A DNA stretch of 33,312 nt from Myxococcales bacterium (GTDB lineage: Bacteria > Myxococcota_A > Polyangia > Polyangiales > Polyangiaceae). The notes beneath the pieces are model-generated. The model had not been told where the DNA came from. It saw only the letters and a list, made by a program, of their open reading frames with translations, and did not search any database. Location: positions 1 through 33,312 of the forward strand of contig JAHFDZ010000031.1 of NCBI GenBank assembly GCA_023248745.1, in the 5' to 3' direction. The position numbers and the translations under genes were made by a program. Shown piece by piece: positions 9,068 through 17,782 of the stretch (its first letter is position 1; each line of letters begins with the position of its first letter).

Positions 9068-9808
9068 ATGCGAAGTTTGATTGCTCTGCTGCTTTCAATC
9101 AGCGTGGCGCATGCAGCGAGCGCGCAAAGCGTGCCGTGCGCGCCATCGAAGCCCATTGCATCGCCTGTGCAATTCGATCCTTACTTCTACTCATCGACGC
9201 GAGGCTTTGTCGACCAGCAAGCAAAGGGCCCTTGCAAGTATCTTATCAAATCGGTGGCAGGTCCAAGCTGGTACAGCGGCAACGTATACGAAGCGCAGAT
9301 GACGTCAGCGCAGTACCAAAGTTGTCTCACCGCGACACGCAACGCACCGTATCGAGGCGTCGCTGCCACGATAAGCTCGACACGGGATCGCGACTCATGG
9401 CTCGTCACGTTCGGCGGGAAAGGCAGGTCGGCAAGTTTTGGTAGCGCGGTTGGCACCGCAGCGGCTGCTGGGGTCGGAAAAGAAGTGGTCGAAGAGATCG
9501 GCAACAAAATTCTCTCGTCCGCTGGCACGCTCGTGTTCTTCGTCGTCGACGTCGCGAAGGTCGCAATCGACGCTACGTGCTACGCGCAAACATCCAGCGC
9601 TGGGAAGGCGTCGATCGAACAGCTGCTCGCGGTTGGAGGCCGTTTCTTCTACGAGCAGCGCGTCGTTCCGGGCATGGCAACGAACAACAGGCCCGCTCTG
9701 GTGCAAACGGCGTACTACCGCACCTTCGTCGGCGATCCAGGGACAGGCGTAGGCGAATGGCGCGTCGTTCCGCTCTACGCGAGTGCGGTGGCCGTTACCG
9801 TAAAGTGA
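9068..9808 (+). CDS. Exported protein of unknown function with one hydrophobic segment
   Basis: The 246-residue product has a clear Sec signal peptide (ending AHAASAQ, about residue 20). The mature part contains several cysteines, a Gly/Ala-rich stretch (about 124-137) and one hydrophobic helix (about 152-170, SSAGTLVFFVVDVAKVAID) that could insert in a membrane. No family was recognised. ATG 9068 is preferred because GGGG at 9058-9061 is well spaced for it; a TTG at 9056 would add only four residues. It may be anchored in the envelope by the single helix. Confidence 0.72.
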   Translation: MRSLIALLLSISVAHAASAQSVPCAPSKPIASPVQFDPYFYSSTRGFVDQQAKGPCKYLIKSVAGPSWYSGNVYEAQMTSAQYQSCLTATRNAPYRGVAATISSTRDRDSWLVTFGGKGRSASFGSAVGTAAAAGVGKEVVEEIGNKILSSAGTLVFFVVDVAKVAIDATCYAQTSSAGKASIEQLLAVGGRFFYEQRVVPGMATNNRPALVQTAYYRTFVGDPGTGVGEWRVVPLYASAVAVTVK

Positions 9809-9881
9809 CTGGCGAAACACATCTTCGCTTTGCGAAAACGTTGGGTCTAAAGTTCTTCGCTGCTCGCGCCGCATCTACGAC

Positions 9882-10703
9882 ATGGCTTTTCGCGATCGCA
9901 TGCGCGATGGAATGAGGGCGCGCCGAACTGTTGTGTCGACAATTATGTTGACGATGTTGGTCACTTTCGCGGCCTGCAGCACCAATGGTGGCAAAGCTGA
10001 CGGCGGCGGAATCGAGAGTGATAGCGGCGGACGCGTGACTCCGTCACAAGACGCTGCGAACGACGTCGTTGTGGCCGATGCGACCAGCATGCCGCCGCCT
10101 GTTCTCGACCGACTGCAAGTCGATCTCGCCACCGCGTTTATGGCGGACGTTGGAAAAGTGGACGACATGCTTCTTGCGCAAGGTCCCGTCGTCGCTTCTG
10201 GCGACGTGCCCGCGGGCCACAACGGAGTGGCCGAACCTTCACTGCTTTTGCAGTTCCTCAATCGCGACGCAAAGGTCACCGCAGGCCTGAGCGGTACGGT
10301 GGTGTTCATCAAGGATCAGACTGCGGAAACTTGCGATTCCGAAATCAACATTGTTCCTGATGGCAACGATCTCAAGAATCCTGCGTGGGTCGTTTCGTAC
10401 GACCATGTTAAGAGCCCAACGGTGAAGGTGGGCGACAAGATTGCGGTTGGCGACATTCTTGGCACGCCTGGATCGGTATTCAACAGTTGCGATGGACCTG
10501 GTCGCGTTGAACTTCAAATCAACGATCAAAAAACCGGCCTCGCGCACTGTCCGTTAACTTTCTTGACTACATCTGCCCAGACGTCTTCGAAGACGTCGCT
10601 CAAGGTCTTGATGGAGAGCTGGAACAAGACGGCGGGAAAGACAATTTACGATCAAGCGCACGTCGACGGAGCGGGTTGCATGGCTGAGACAACCAAACCG
10701 TAG
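9882..10703 (+). CDS. Lipoprotein with a degenerate LytM/M23-like segment
   Basis: This 273-residue protein has a signal with the lipobox TFAAC (Cys32) and a Gly/Asp/Ser-rich linker typical of Polyangia lipoproteins. A segment at 171-198 (VSYDHVK...VKVGDKIAVGDILGTPGS) resembles the core of M23/LytM peptidases, in which a Gly-Asp turn precedes a G..G loop. Where the active enzymes carry the final metal-binding HxH, this protein has GRVELQI (207-213), so peptidase activity is unlikely. It may be a non-catalytic cell-wall or protein-binding domain. Start codons at 9882, 9900 and 9912 are all in frame, and none has a good ribosome site. Confidence 0.72.
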   Translation: MAFRDRMRDGMRARRTVVSTIMLTMLVTFAACSTNGGKADGGGIESDSGGRVTPSQDAANDVVVADATSMPPPVLDRLQVDLATAFMADVGKVDDMLLAQGPVVASGDVPAGHNGVAEPSLLLQFLNRDAKVTAGLSGTVVFIKDQTAETCDSEINIVPDGNDLKNPAWVVSYDHVKSPTVKVGDKIAVGDILGTPGSVFNSCDGPGRVELQINDQKTGLAHCPLTFLTTSAQTSSKTSLKVLMESWNKTAGKTIYDQAHVDGAGCMAETTKP

Positions 10704-10803
10704 CGCGTGCGTCCTTCGTGCTTTGCTCAAGCGGGCCGGAGCGAATGTAGAGCACAAGGAGTGAGCGTGCGACGCTTGACCCTGCGTTGGCTCAACGTCA
10801 TAG

Positions 10804-11988
10804 ATGGGAAGTCTCGTGCAAAATTCAGCATCTACACCTTCGCCGATTCGTTCAGCAATCGACCAAGCGTGCCATGGCCTCGTTGACCGCGAAGCTTTGG
10901 TTGAACTCGTTGTTTTGTGTGCGGTTGCGGGCGAGCACCTGCTGGTTGTCGGACCACCGGGAACGGCCAAGAGTGAGGCAGTGCGGCGCATTGCGCGCCT
11001 TCTTGGCGGACGTTACTTCGAATACTTGGTCGGCCGCTTCACGGAACCCACTGAGCTCTTTGGGCCCATCAATCTTCGCAAGTTGAAGGAAGGCATCGTC
11101 GAAACCGAAACGACTGGCATGTTGCCTGAAGCCGAGATCGCGTTTCTCGACGAAGTGTTTCTCGGTTCAACCGCCATCCTCAACACACTCTTGGGCATTC
11201 TGAACGAGCGCACCTTTCGACGCGGTCATTCTGTGGTGCAGTGTCCGCTTCGTGTCTGTGTGGGCGCTTCCAATCGTCTTCCGGAAGACGAACAACTCGC
11301 GGCGTTTGCAGATCGCTTTCTCGTGCACGTGTTTGTCGAGCCTGTCCGCGATTCGGCGCTCGAAGAGTTGCTTGCGGCAGGTTGGTCGTTGCGTTCTGCC
11401 GAAACGCGAACCGTTGCATCCGTCGCCGACCTCGATGCGCTCATGAAAACCGCGCGTGCAATGGATCTCGCGCCGGTGCGTCCAGTGCTTGCGCAAGCGG
11501 TGCGTCTACTGCGTGCTACCGGTATTGTTGATCTCACCGATCGCCGCGTGGTGCGCGTGCAGCGACTCATTGCAGCGGCGGCGGCGCTCTCGGGACGGTT
11601 GCAGCCGACAGAAAGTGATCTGTGGCCGGTCATTTTTGCGCTGCCCTCGTCCGAAGCGCAACGATTGGGTCGAGAAGCCCTTCGTGACTTGCTCCACGTG
11701 TCCGAAAACGGCAGCTTACTCGCAGCGGCTGCGGAAGCGTCGCTCGGGCCGTTGGCGCAAGGCGCAAAAATTCTAAAAGAAGGAACGGCGATCTTGGCCT
11801 CGCGACCCGAGACCGAAAAAGGTCAAGTGGCTTGGCGATTGCAGGTCGAAGGCGTCGCGCGCGAAATCGACGCAACCTTCACGCCTGTCACCTTGCCTCA
11901 AGATCTCGCAGAGCTCCGTACGCAAGTGGTGGGCATTCTCGAATCGGCGCGAGCCCCAAAGGCCACCTCGCCCGTCGAAGCGTCGTAA
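10804..11988 (+). CDS. MoxR/RavA-type AAA+ ATPase, first gene of a bpX ternary system
   Basis: The 394-residue ATPase has Walker A GPPGTAKS (50-57), Walker B IAFLDE (112-117), a sensor-1 Asn in GASNRLP (about 157) and the conserved ILNTLLGILNERTFRRG region. The sequence between the Walker motifs (FEYLVGRFTEPTELFGPI) closely follows the RavA branch of the MoxR family. MoxR ATPases work as chaperone-like remodelers together with vWA-domain proteins. Here the next genes supply a bpX5-like protein, a vWA-like/propeller protein and a phosphatase fusion, and the four probably form one transcript. An in-frame TAG directly precedes ATG 10804, so the start cannot lie further upstream; no strong ribosome site is seen. 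The C-terminal third (about 290-394) holds a small beta-rich region that may bind the partners. Confidence 0.92.
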   Translation: MGSLVQNSASTPSPIRSAIDQACHGLVDREALVELVVLCAVAGEHLLVVGPPGTAKSEAVRRIARLLGGRYFEYLVGRFTEPTELFGPINLRKLKEGIVETETTGMLPEAEIAFLDEVFLGSTAILNTLLGILNERTFRRGHSVVQCPLRVCVGASNRLPEDEQLAAFADRFLVHVFVEPVRDSALEELLAAGWSLRSAETRTVASVADLDALMKTARAMDLAPVRPVLAQAVRLLRATGIVDLTDRRVVRVQRLIAAAAALSGRLQPTESDLWPVIFALPSSEAQRLGREALRDLLHVSENGSLLAAAAEASLGPLAQGAKILKEGTAILASRPETEKGQVAWRLQVEGVAREIDATFTPVTLPQDLAELRTQVVGILESARAPKATSPVEAS

Positions 11989-11992
11989 CGCG

Positions 11993-12421
11993 ATGTCGCT
12001 GTTGCGTGTTGCGTTTGTCTCCCGCGAGGTTGCTCTCGCGCCTTTGTGCGTGGGCGGTCTTGGCGACGTTGCGCGTGCACTCGCAAGGTGGGTGCTGCGT
12101 GACGACGGGCCACGACTGAGTGAACTCCGTGGTGTTGCTGCAAACGACGTTTTGTTGCTGATGGGTGCAGCCGAAACGCTGCCGTGGGTCGATGGCGTAT
12201 TCTATCTCGGCAAAGACCCCCACGCGCCGCGTTTGCTATTGCCCACACAGCTTCGCCCCGACGTGCCGCTAGCAGCGTTTGAGCAGGCGATCGTTCGCCA
12301 CGTCGGTGAACTCGAATCGCCAATCGCTGTCCTCGCTCATCCGTGCAAGTTGATTCCTTTGGCCGAGGCGCGCCCAGTGAATCGAGAACGTCTCGCGGCG
12401 TGGCTCAAAGGTGCGTCGTGA
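11993..12421 (+). CDS. Small bpX5-like protein of a MoxR-vWA-beta-propeller system
   Basis: The 142-residue protein contains WVDGVFYLGKDPHAPRLLLP (65-84) followed by a LRPDVP element and a C-terminal helix. This pattern matches what I know of the bpX5 domain named from MoxR-vWA-beta-propeller ternary systems; the family number is from memory and should be checked. It lies four bases after the ATPase and its stop overlaps the next start (GTGA), so it is part of the same operon and is probably translated in step with the vWA-like protein. It has no signal peptide and should be cytoplasmic. Its biochemical role is unknown. Confidence 0.75.
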   Translation: MSLLRVAFVSREVALAPLCVGGLGDVARALARWVLRDDGPRLSELRGVAANDVLLLMGAAETLPWVDGVFYLGKDPHAPRLLLPTQLRPDVPLAAFEQAIVRHVGELESPIAVLAHPCKLIPLAEARPVNRERLAAWLKGAS

Positions 12422-14214
12422 CCGAGCTTCCAAAGTCGCTCGCGCCATGGGCAAGACAGTTGACTATTTTCCCGCCAAGCGTCGCGCCCGGTCTGGGCGG
12501 CCTCGTATCGCGCATGTCGGGCATCCTTGGTGCGTGGGGACAACAGCGAGCGCATGTCGGTTCAGTCGACGGCATCAATGGCATCTCGCGTCGTGGAACC
12601 TACGACAGGTTGCTCCTTAGCGAGTGGTTGCTGCACGACGAGATTCCCGACGAGTTCATGCGACGCGTCGTTTCGCATGAGCATTCATTCCTTGATCGCG
12701 CATTCAAGCAAGAATCAATAACAAGGCATTGCTTGGTCCTCTTTGATGCGGGTGTCGAGCAACTCGGCGGTCCGCGCATTGTGCAACTGGCAGGGCTCAT
12801 CGCGCTCGCGCAACGCGCAGAGACTGCTGGCGCAACCTTGTCGTGGGGCGTGCTTCAAGAGGGATCGTGCACGCTTCAAAGCGACGTGACGAAAGCGAAC
12901 GTGACCGAACTTATGCGCGCGCGATGTACGATGCGGCCTTCGCTTGCCGATCTCGATCGTTGGCATGCGGTTGTGAGCGCTACGAAGCACTCTGAACTTT
13001 GGCTTGTGGGATCAGCGTCGCTCGGTGACGAAGCGTCAAAACGACGTGCGTGGCATCTCGAAGTATCCGAACTGCTTGAGCCACGCGCGAGCGATGCAAG
13101 TGAGCGTGTCGTTGTCAGAGCGATCGTGCCCAAGGCATCGAAAGCCCGCGAAGTGACGCTCGAGCTTCCGCCGCCCCGCACGTCGGTGCAGCTGCTTCGC
13201 GATCCATTCTCAATGGCCGTGGTCATGCGCATGGTCACGAAAACAAGCATTGATCCTGCTACAAACTTTGTTTTCTCACGTGACGGTCGAATGCTCTTTG
13301 TTCGCGGATCCGAAGGGACGTTGCTCACATTTCAAATTCCCAATTCACCGCGCGCGAAGGCAAGTGCGCCGGCAGTTTTTGCGCCACCTGACGAGCACCG
13401 CATCCTTGCCGTCGGTCGATCGCGCTCGAATCGCAAGACGTTTCTTGTCACACGATGTGGCGACGCCATGTTTGTTCACGTTCACTCCAAACGCGGTGGG
13501 CAATCGCGCGAACCGATACGCATCTCACTCCCGGCGGACTATCCAGGGCATGTCGAGGGCAAGCTCGCCTCTTTGGCCACGCCCGCCGAAGGTCAGACGT
13601 GCTTCGTTGATCCACACGGCAATCTTGTTCACGTCGCCCACAACGTATTCGGGATCGAAGACACGGCATGCGTGAGTGAATCCAAGGTTGTGCACAGCGG
13701 CCTTGTGTACATAACCGCTTCGGCTGGCAGGCGAGCTCTTGTGACCGCACGGGTGTCGGACGACGGAGTCTTCAGGAAAATCCAATCGACGATCGATCTC
13801 TCCGGCGTCAGTCTCGACTTTCATGCCTTCTTGGGTGCGCCAGAGTCGCATCAGCTCGTCGCGTACGCACGATCAGCGTCGTCGTGGACGGTCGTGCGCA
13901 ACGACCAGTGCATGAAATGGCATGTGCCCGAAGGACGCAAAGTCGTCGGTGTGATTGAACGTGGACATGCCCCGACTGAAGTCCTGCTTGTGACGCTCGA
14001 CGCATCCCGTATGCACATCCGGCTCCACGGCCGCGAATTGAAAGGTGGATCGGTTGTTTTAGAGACCATCGTGACGACGGTGTCTCCGATTGTTCATGTG
14101 GCGGCGAGTGGCCTATCGCCCGTCGTCGCCTATCTGACGGAGTCCGGTGAACTTTGTGTTTATTCGGTTCTCCAAAAGGCCGTCGTTCTGCGCGTCGCAC
14201 CCGAGGCGCCGTGA
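12418..14214 (+). CDS. vWA-like domain plus beta-propeller protein of the MoxR system
   Basis: The start is GTG 12418, overlapping the preceding stop by four bases (GTGA); the open frame further upstream lies within the bpX5-like gene. Residues 45-200 show a vWA-like pattern: SRRGTYDRLLLSEW (57-70), then CLVLFDAGVEQLGG (105-118), where a normal MIDAS has DxSxS. Here it reads D110-A-G-V-E114, so the metal site is probably degenerate. From about residue 270 to the end are propeller-like blades (TNFVFSRDGRMLFVRGSEGTLL and others), which would act as a protein-binding platform. The 598-residue protein is cytoplasmic and presumably the adaptor partner of the MoxR ATPase. Its stop again overlaps the next start by GTGA. 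Confidence 0.83.
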   Translation: MTELPKSLAPWARQLTIFPPSVAPGLGGLVSRMSGILGAWGQQRAHVGSVDGINGISRRGTYDRLLLSEWLLHDEIPDEFMRRVVSHEHSFLDRAFKQESITRHCLVLFDAGVEQLGGPRIVQLAGLIALAQRAETAGATLSWGVLQEGSCTLQSDVTKANVTELMRARCTMRPSLADLDRWHAVVSATKHSELWLVGSASLGDEASKRRAWHLEVSELLEPRASDASERVVVRAIVPKASKAREVTLELPPPRTSVQLLRDPFSMAVVMRMVTKTSIDPATNFVFSRDGRMLFVRGSEGTLLTFQIPNSPRAKASAPAVFAPPDEHRILAVGRSRSNRKTFLVTRCGDAMFVHVHSKRGGQSREPIRISLPADYPGHVEGKLASLATPAEGQTCFVDPHGNLVHVAHNVFGIEDTACVSESKVVHSGLVYITASAGRRALVTARVSDDGVFRKIQSTIDLSGVSLDFHAFLGAPESHQLVAYARSASSWTVVRNDQCMKWHVPEGRKVVGVIERGHAPTEVLLVTLDASRMHIRLHGRELKGGSVVLETIVTTVSPIVHVAASGLSPVVAYLTESGELCVYSVLQKAVVLRVAPEAP

Positions 14215-17200
14215 CTTCAACCTTGCGCCCAAGACAGCGCGTTCATCGGGGCTCGGTGCTCGCGGCAGGCGTTCTTGTGGACACGGCGCTCATCGGTGCC
14301 GCCGAAGCGCGTCGCCGAGTTCTTTCGCTGCACGAACAGTGTCTTGATGTATTTGAAATAGGGAAGTTTCTTGTCGTTCGATTCCGTGCGGCCACGCGCG
14401 TCGATTGTGGCGAGTCGATCGGAACTCCGCTCGTGCACTACGATGCGCTCTATTCAACGGCGCCGCTCGATGTCGACGAAGTGCGCTTGCTCTCAGGTGG
14501 CTCCGAAGCGGTCGTGATTGTTCAAGGGGGCGTTGCGTCCACTTTCCCGCTCGCTGCAAGCGACCGACGAGACGTCTCGCTTTGGTTCGATGTGTCCGAC
14601 TTCGAAGTGGAGCGCGCAGCCGTCTCGCTTGGCGAAATTGCGTCAACGGCCGTTGCGCAATTCGAAGAACACCCCGCGGATATTCGCGCGCCGCTCAATG
14701 TCGCGCCGTTCTCAGCAGAGGGTGCCGCTCTGGTTGCTTCGCTGGCCAAAGGCGAACTCGTATCATCGTCGTCGCCATCGCGAGGGCTTCGGGCGTTCAC
14801 GTCTGCTCTTGCGGTGATCCTCCGCGCGTTCGGAAGCCTTATCTCGGCGTTCGTCAAGCATGTTGATAAAATCGAAGGAGTCGATACTCGCAGTTTGCCG
14901 CCTGCGGAACCTCCGTGGTTCCAGAAAGCGCGCGCGCGTCTGCAGTTTGCCGCTGCGCGCCTTCTTGCGTGGACAAGGCTCGACGCACTCATTGGCCGTC
15001 AATACGCAAGACACTTGACTCAATTGGTCGCGATGCTCGACGCGCACGATTTCGACGCTGCCCTTCGGCACGCTATTCCACTCAACGCTGAGCTTGAGAA
15101 TGCGCTTAAGCCACCTGCGTTGAGTGCGCCTTCTCCAAGGGCATCGCTGGCGATCGCACCGCATCGCACCGCTGCAAGCAGTACGATTGGGCTTGGCGAC
15201 AGTATTTTCGACCTGCTGAAGAAGAAGTATCGGCGCGCTTTTGAGCGGCTGGTTGAGCAGGGCGACATCGACAAGGCTGCATTTGTGCTCGCCGAATTGC
15301 TCAATGCAAGCGAAGAGGCCGTCTCGTTTCTCGAGCGTCATGGCCGGTATCGCCTTGCGGCCGAGATTGCCGAAGCGCGAAAGTTGCCCGCGGGCATCAT
15401 CATTCGCCAATGGTTTCTCGCAGGCGACAAGGCGCGCGCCGTTCAAGTCGCGCGCCGAACGGGCGCATTCGCAGATGCCGTGACAAGGCTCGAACGAACT
15501 CACAAAGACGAAGGTCGATCCCTTCGACTGCTCTGGGCTGACATGTTGGCAACCGCCGGAGCCTATGCCGCAGCTGTGGACGCGGTGTGGCCGATTGAGG
15601 CAGCGCGCCCGTTGGCGAAGGCATGGATCGATCGTGCCATTGCGGTCGGCGGCGTCACGGGTGCGCGCATGCTCGTGAGAAAAGTCCGCGCATTTCCTGA
15701 CACGTTCACAGACGTTCGCGATCGGGTGCTCGCGCTTCTCGCTGCGGAAGACACAACCTTCGCTGATGCCATCGGTCGAGAGGTGCTTGCTGCGTCGATC
15801 GACGCGTCGACACGTGTGATCGCAAAAATCGTTGCGCGTGCGGTGATAGGTAAGCGAATTGACCATGCGTCCGAGCACTTGGTGCGACACCTTCTCGAGG
15901 CCTCATGCGATGCAGCTTTTCGCGCTGATGTTGCCGCATGCAACGAGGTTGATGCGAAGTCGTCGTCGCGAGAAGTGGATGTCTGTGCATTCGGCGTGAC
16001 TCACATCGGTAAGAAGCGGCGCGAGAATGAGGACGGATGCGTCGCCACGCTGCTTCGAGGTGAACCGTCCGCACACGATGCGACCGCATTCGTGGGTTTT
16101 GACCGAAGCAATGGTGTCCTGCTGGGCGCGTTCGACGCCTCTGGCGGAAGTGCCGTCGGCGACTCCTGCGCGAAGCTTGCCGCGAACACGATTTTCACCT
16201 CATTGAAGGACACCTTCAACAGCGCGAGTTGGGACGTCGACCGGTGTGGCCGCGGCTTGGTCGACGCGGTGGTGCGAGCGAACCAAGCGATCGCGCTTGG
16301 CGCAAGCGAGAATGAGTCGCTTTGCGGCATGGCATGCGAGGCCACCGTAGCTTCGATTGCTGGCGACACGCTTGTCGTCGCGCAAGTGGGTACGACGCGT
16401 GGCTATCTTCTGCGCGACAGGCGGTTGGTGCAGCTCACGCGCGATCACTCGCTTCTCAACGACTGGATTGATGCGGGACATGCGCAGACGCCGGAAGAGA
16501 TCGAAGCGTTCCCCCACAAGCACGTCGTGATGCGTGCGCTGGGAGTGAAGCGCGAGGTCTCCGTCGATCTTCTGCGCGTACCGCTTAACAAGGAGGATGT
16601 GATCCTTCTTTGTTCTGACGGCTTGTCGTCGGTTATCGACGATGCACGCATTCGTGATGTGCTGGGCATCCACACGTCGCCACGGCCTGCGTGCGAGGCC
16701 TTGCTTTCAATGGCGCTTGACGCCGGCGCACCCGATAACATTGCCATCGTGGTTGCGTACGTGGGCAATGGACTGCCATCGGGCGCGCCTGTTCGGGTCA
16801 CAAAAGTCGACGGTCAGATGTCTTCTTCCGACCCCATCCGCGTCACACGCGAAGTCGCCGATGCGGGCGCGATTCCGGTCTTTGAGGCCGCTGAACTTCC
16901 CGATGGTCGCATGCTCGTGGCGCTCGGTGAAATCGGTGCGTGGGTTCTCTCGCGCGACGGCAAAGTGCAGGTGCGCTTCATCGAGCCGGCATCCCAAATT
17001 GTAATGTCCGATCACGGCGATCGCGCGATTGTGAGCGCGGCAAGGGGAACTGCCCATCGACTTGCGAAGATCGACCTGCGGACGAATCGCGTCGAGCCGT
17101 GGTGTGACGCGCTGATCGGGACCTTTGCGCACACCTTTGATGGATCGACATGGCTCGTCGCCAGTGACAACGAAGTCTTTGCGATCGATGCGACGTCTAC

Positions 17201-17765
17201 GGGGTGGGAACACATTTGGAACGTGCAACATGACGATGGGGGCACGGTGTCGAACATTGAGCGCGACGCTCATCGTTTTTGTGTCTCGTTCGTTCCGCCG
17301 CCGACCGCGGCGTCGCGCGCAAGCCAACTCTCGATATTCGAACATTCCTTTGCCCTGCGCAGGCGAATCGACGTTGAAACCGCTTGGATGCGCGTTCAGC
17401 ACTACGGCCTTTCACCCGCAGGGGTGATTGCGAGTTCTTACCGCGACGAAAACGGTGTGAACGTGCCATGCGTCTTTGTTGACGGTAATTGGAAGAATCT
17501 ACCGCTGACGTCTTCGCAAAATTCACGTGGGGCCATCGTGACCGATGCGTGGCTCGCTTATCCTTTCGTCACGTCAACCGGAATGGCTGTGCACTTGTAT
17601 GACGTCAAGACCCTGTCCGAACGGCTCATCCTTCGGCTCGAGGGAAGCGAAGACGCTTATGTGCGGATCGATGGCGATCGCCTTGTCGTCGCTGACACGT
17701 GTGGACGCGTGCTCGTGATTGCGTTGGATACGGGTGCCGTTCTCCGCGAATTTCGCGTCTCTTAG
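14211..17765 (+). CDS. bpX6-like / helical-repeat / PP2C phosphatase / beta-propeller fusion
   Basis: GTG 14211 overlaps the previous stop (GTGA). Four parts can be seen in 1184 residues. An N-terminal domain (about 1-150; RPRQRVHRGSVLAAGVLVD) resembles bpX6. A long alpha-helical region (about 240-585) looks like TPR-type repeats. A PPM/PP2C phosphatase (about 590-852) carries KKRRENED (Asp608), FDASGG (Asp642), LCSDGL (Asp803) and APDNIAIVV (Asp842), which are the expected metal ligands; the usual DGMGG is DASGG. The C-terminal part (about 870-1184) has propeller blades. It should be a cytoplasmic phosphoserine/threonine phosphatase, acting on a component of the complex or an unknown client. 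No kinase is encoded in the window. The family placement of the first domain is less sure than the phosphatase. Confidence 0.88.
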   Translation: MTSTLRPRQRVHRGSVLAAGVLVDTALIGAAEARRRVLSLHEQCLDVFEIGKFLVVRFRAATRVDCGESIGTPLVHYDALYSTAPLDVDEVRLLSGGSEAVVIVQGGVASTFPLAASDRRDVSLWFDVSDFEVERAAVSLGEIASTAVAQFEEHPADIRAPLNVAPFSAEGAALVASLAKGELVSSSSPSRGLRAFTSALAVILRAFGSLISAFVKHVDKIEGVDTRSLPPAEPPWFQKARARLQFAAARLLAWTRLDALIGRQYARHLTQLVAMLDAHDFDAALRHAIPLNAELENALKPPALSAPSPRASLAIAPHRTAASSTIGLGDSIFDLLKKKYRRAFERLVEQGDIDKAAFVLAELLNASEEAVSFLERHGRYRLAAEIAEARKLPAGIIIRQWFLAGDKARAVQVARRTGAFADAVTRLERTHKDEGRSLRLLWADMLATAGAYAAAVDAVWPIEAARPLAKAWIDRAIAVGGVTGARMLVRKVRAFPDTFTDVRDRVLALLAAEDTTFADAIGREVLAASIDASTRVIAKIVARAVIGKRIDHASEHLVRHLLEASCDAAFRADVAACNEVDAKSSSREVDVCAFGVTHIGKKRRENEDGCVATLLRGEPSAHDATAFVGFDRSNGVLLGAFDASGGSAVGDSCAKLAANTIFTSLKDTFNSASWDVDRCGRGLVDAVVRANQAIALGASENESLCGMACEATVASIAGDTLVVAQVGTTRGYLLRDRRLVQLTRDHSLLNDWIDAGHAQTPEEIEAFPHKHVVMRALGVKREVSVDLLRVPLNKEDVILLCSDGLSSVIDDARIRDVLGIHTSPRPACEALLSMALDAGAPDNIAIVVAYVGNGLPSGAPVRVTKVDGQMSSSDPIRVTREVADAGAIPVFEAAELPDGRMLVALGEIGAWVLSRDGKVQVRFIEPASQIVMSDHGDRAIVSAARGTAHRLAKIDLRTNRVEPWCDALIGTFAHTFDGSTWLVASDNEVFAIDATSTGWEHIWNVQHDDGGTVSNIERDAHRFCVSFVPPPTAASRASQLSIFEHSFALRRRIDVETAWMRVQHYGLSPAGVIASSYRDENGVNVPCVFVDGNWKNLPLTSSQNSRGAIVTDAWLAYPFVTSTGMAVHLYDVKTLSERLILRLEGSEDAYVRIDGDRLVVADTCGRVLVIALDTGAVLREFRVS

Positions 17766-17782
17766 CGCAACCCTTCTCGACC

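Noticed and set aside
14763-15890. A 375-codon open frame on the minus strand inside the bpX6/phosphatase gene
   Set aside because: It is fully antisense to a gene with clear domains, its translation is rich in Arg, Cys and His in a shadow-like way, and it has no ribosome site or recognisable domain.
16707-17402. A 231-codon minus-strand open frame in the same gene
   Set aside because: Same reasons: antisense to the propeller part, with shadow composition.
10804-17765. The MoxR operon as a defence island with an effector
   Set aside because: No nuclease, toxin or pore domain is seen in these genes, and no phage or mobile gene is nearby. A defence role remains only a possibility.
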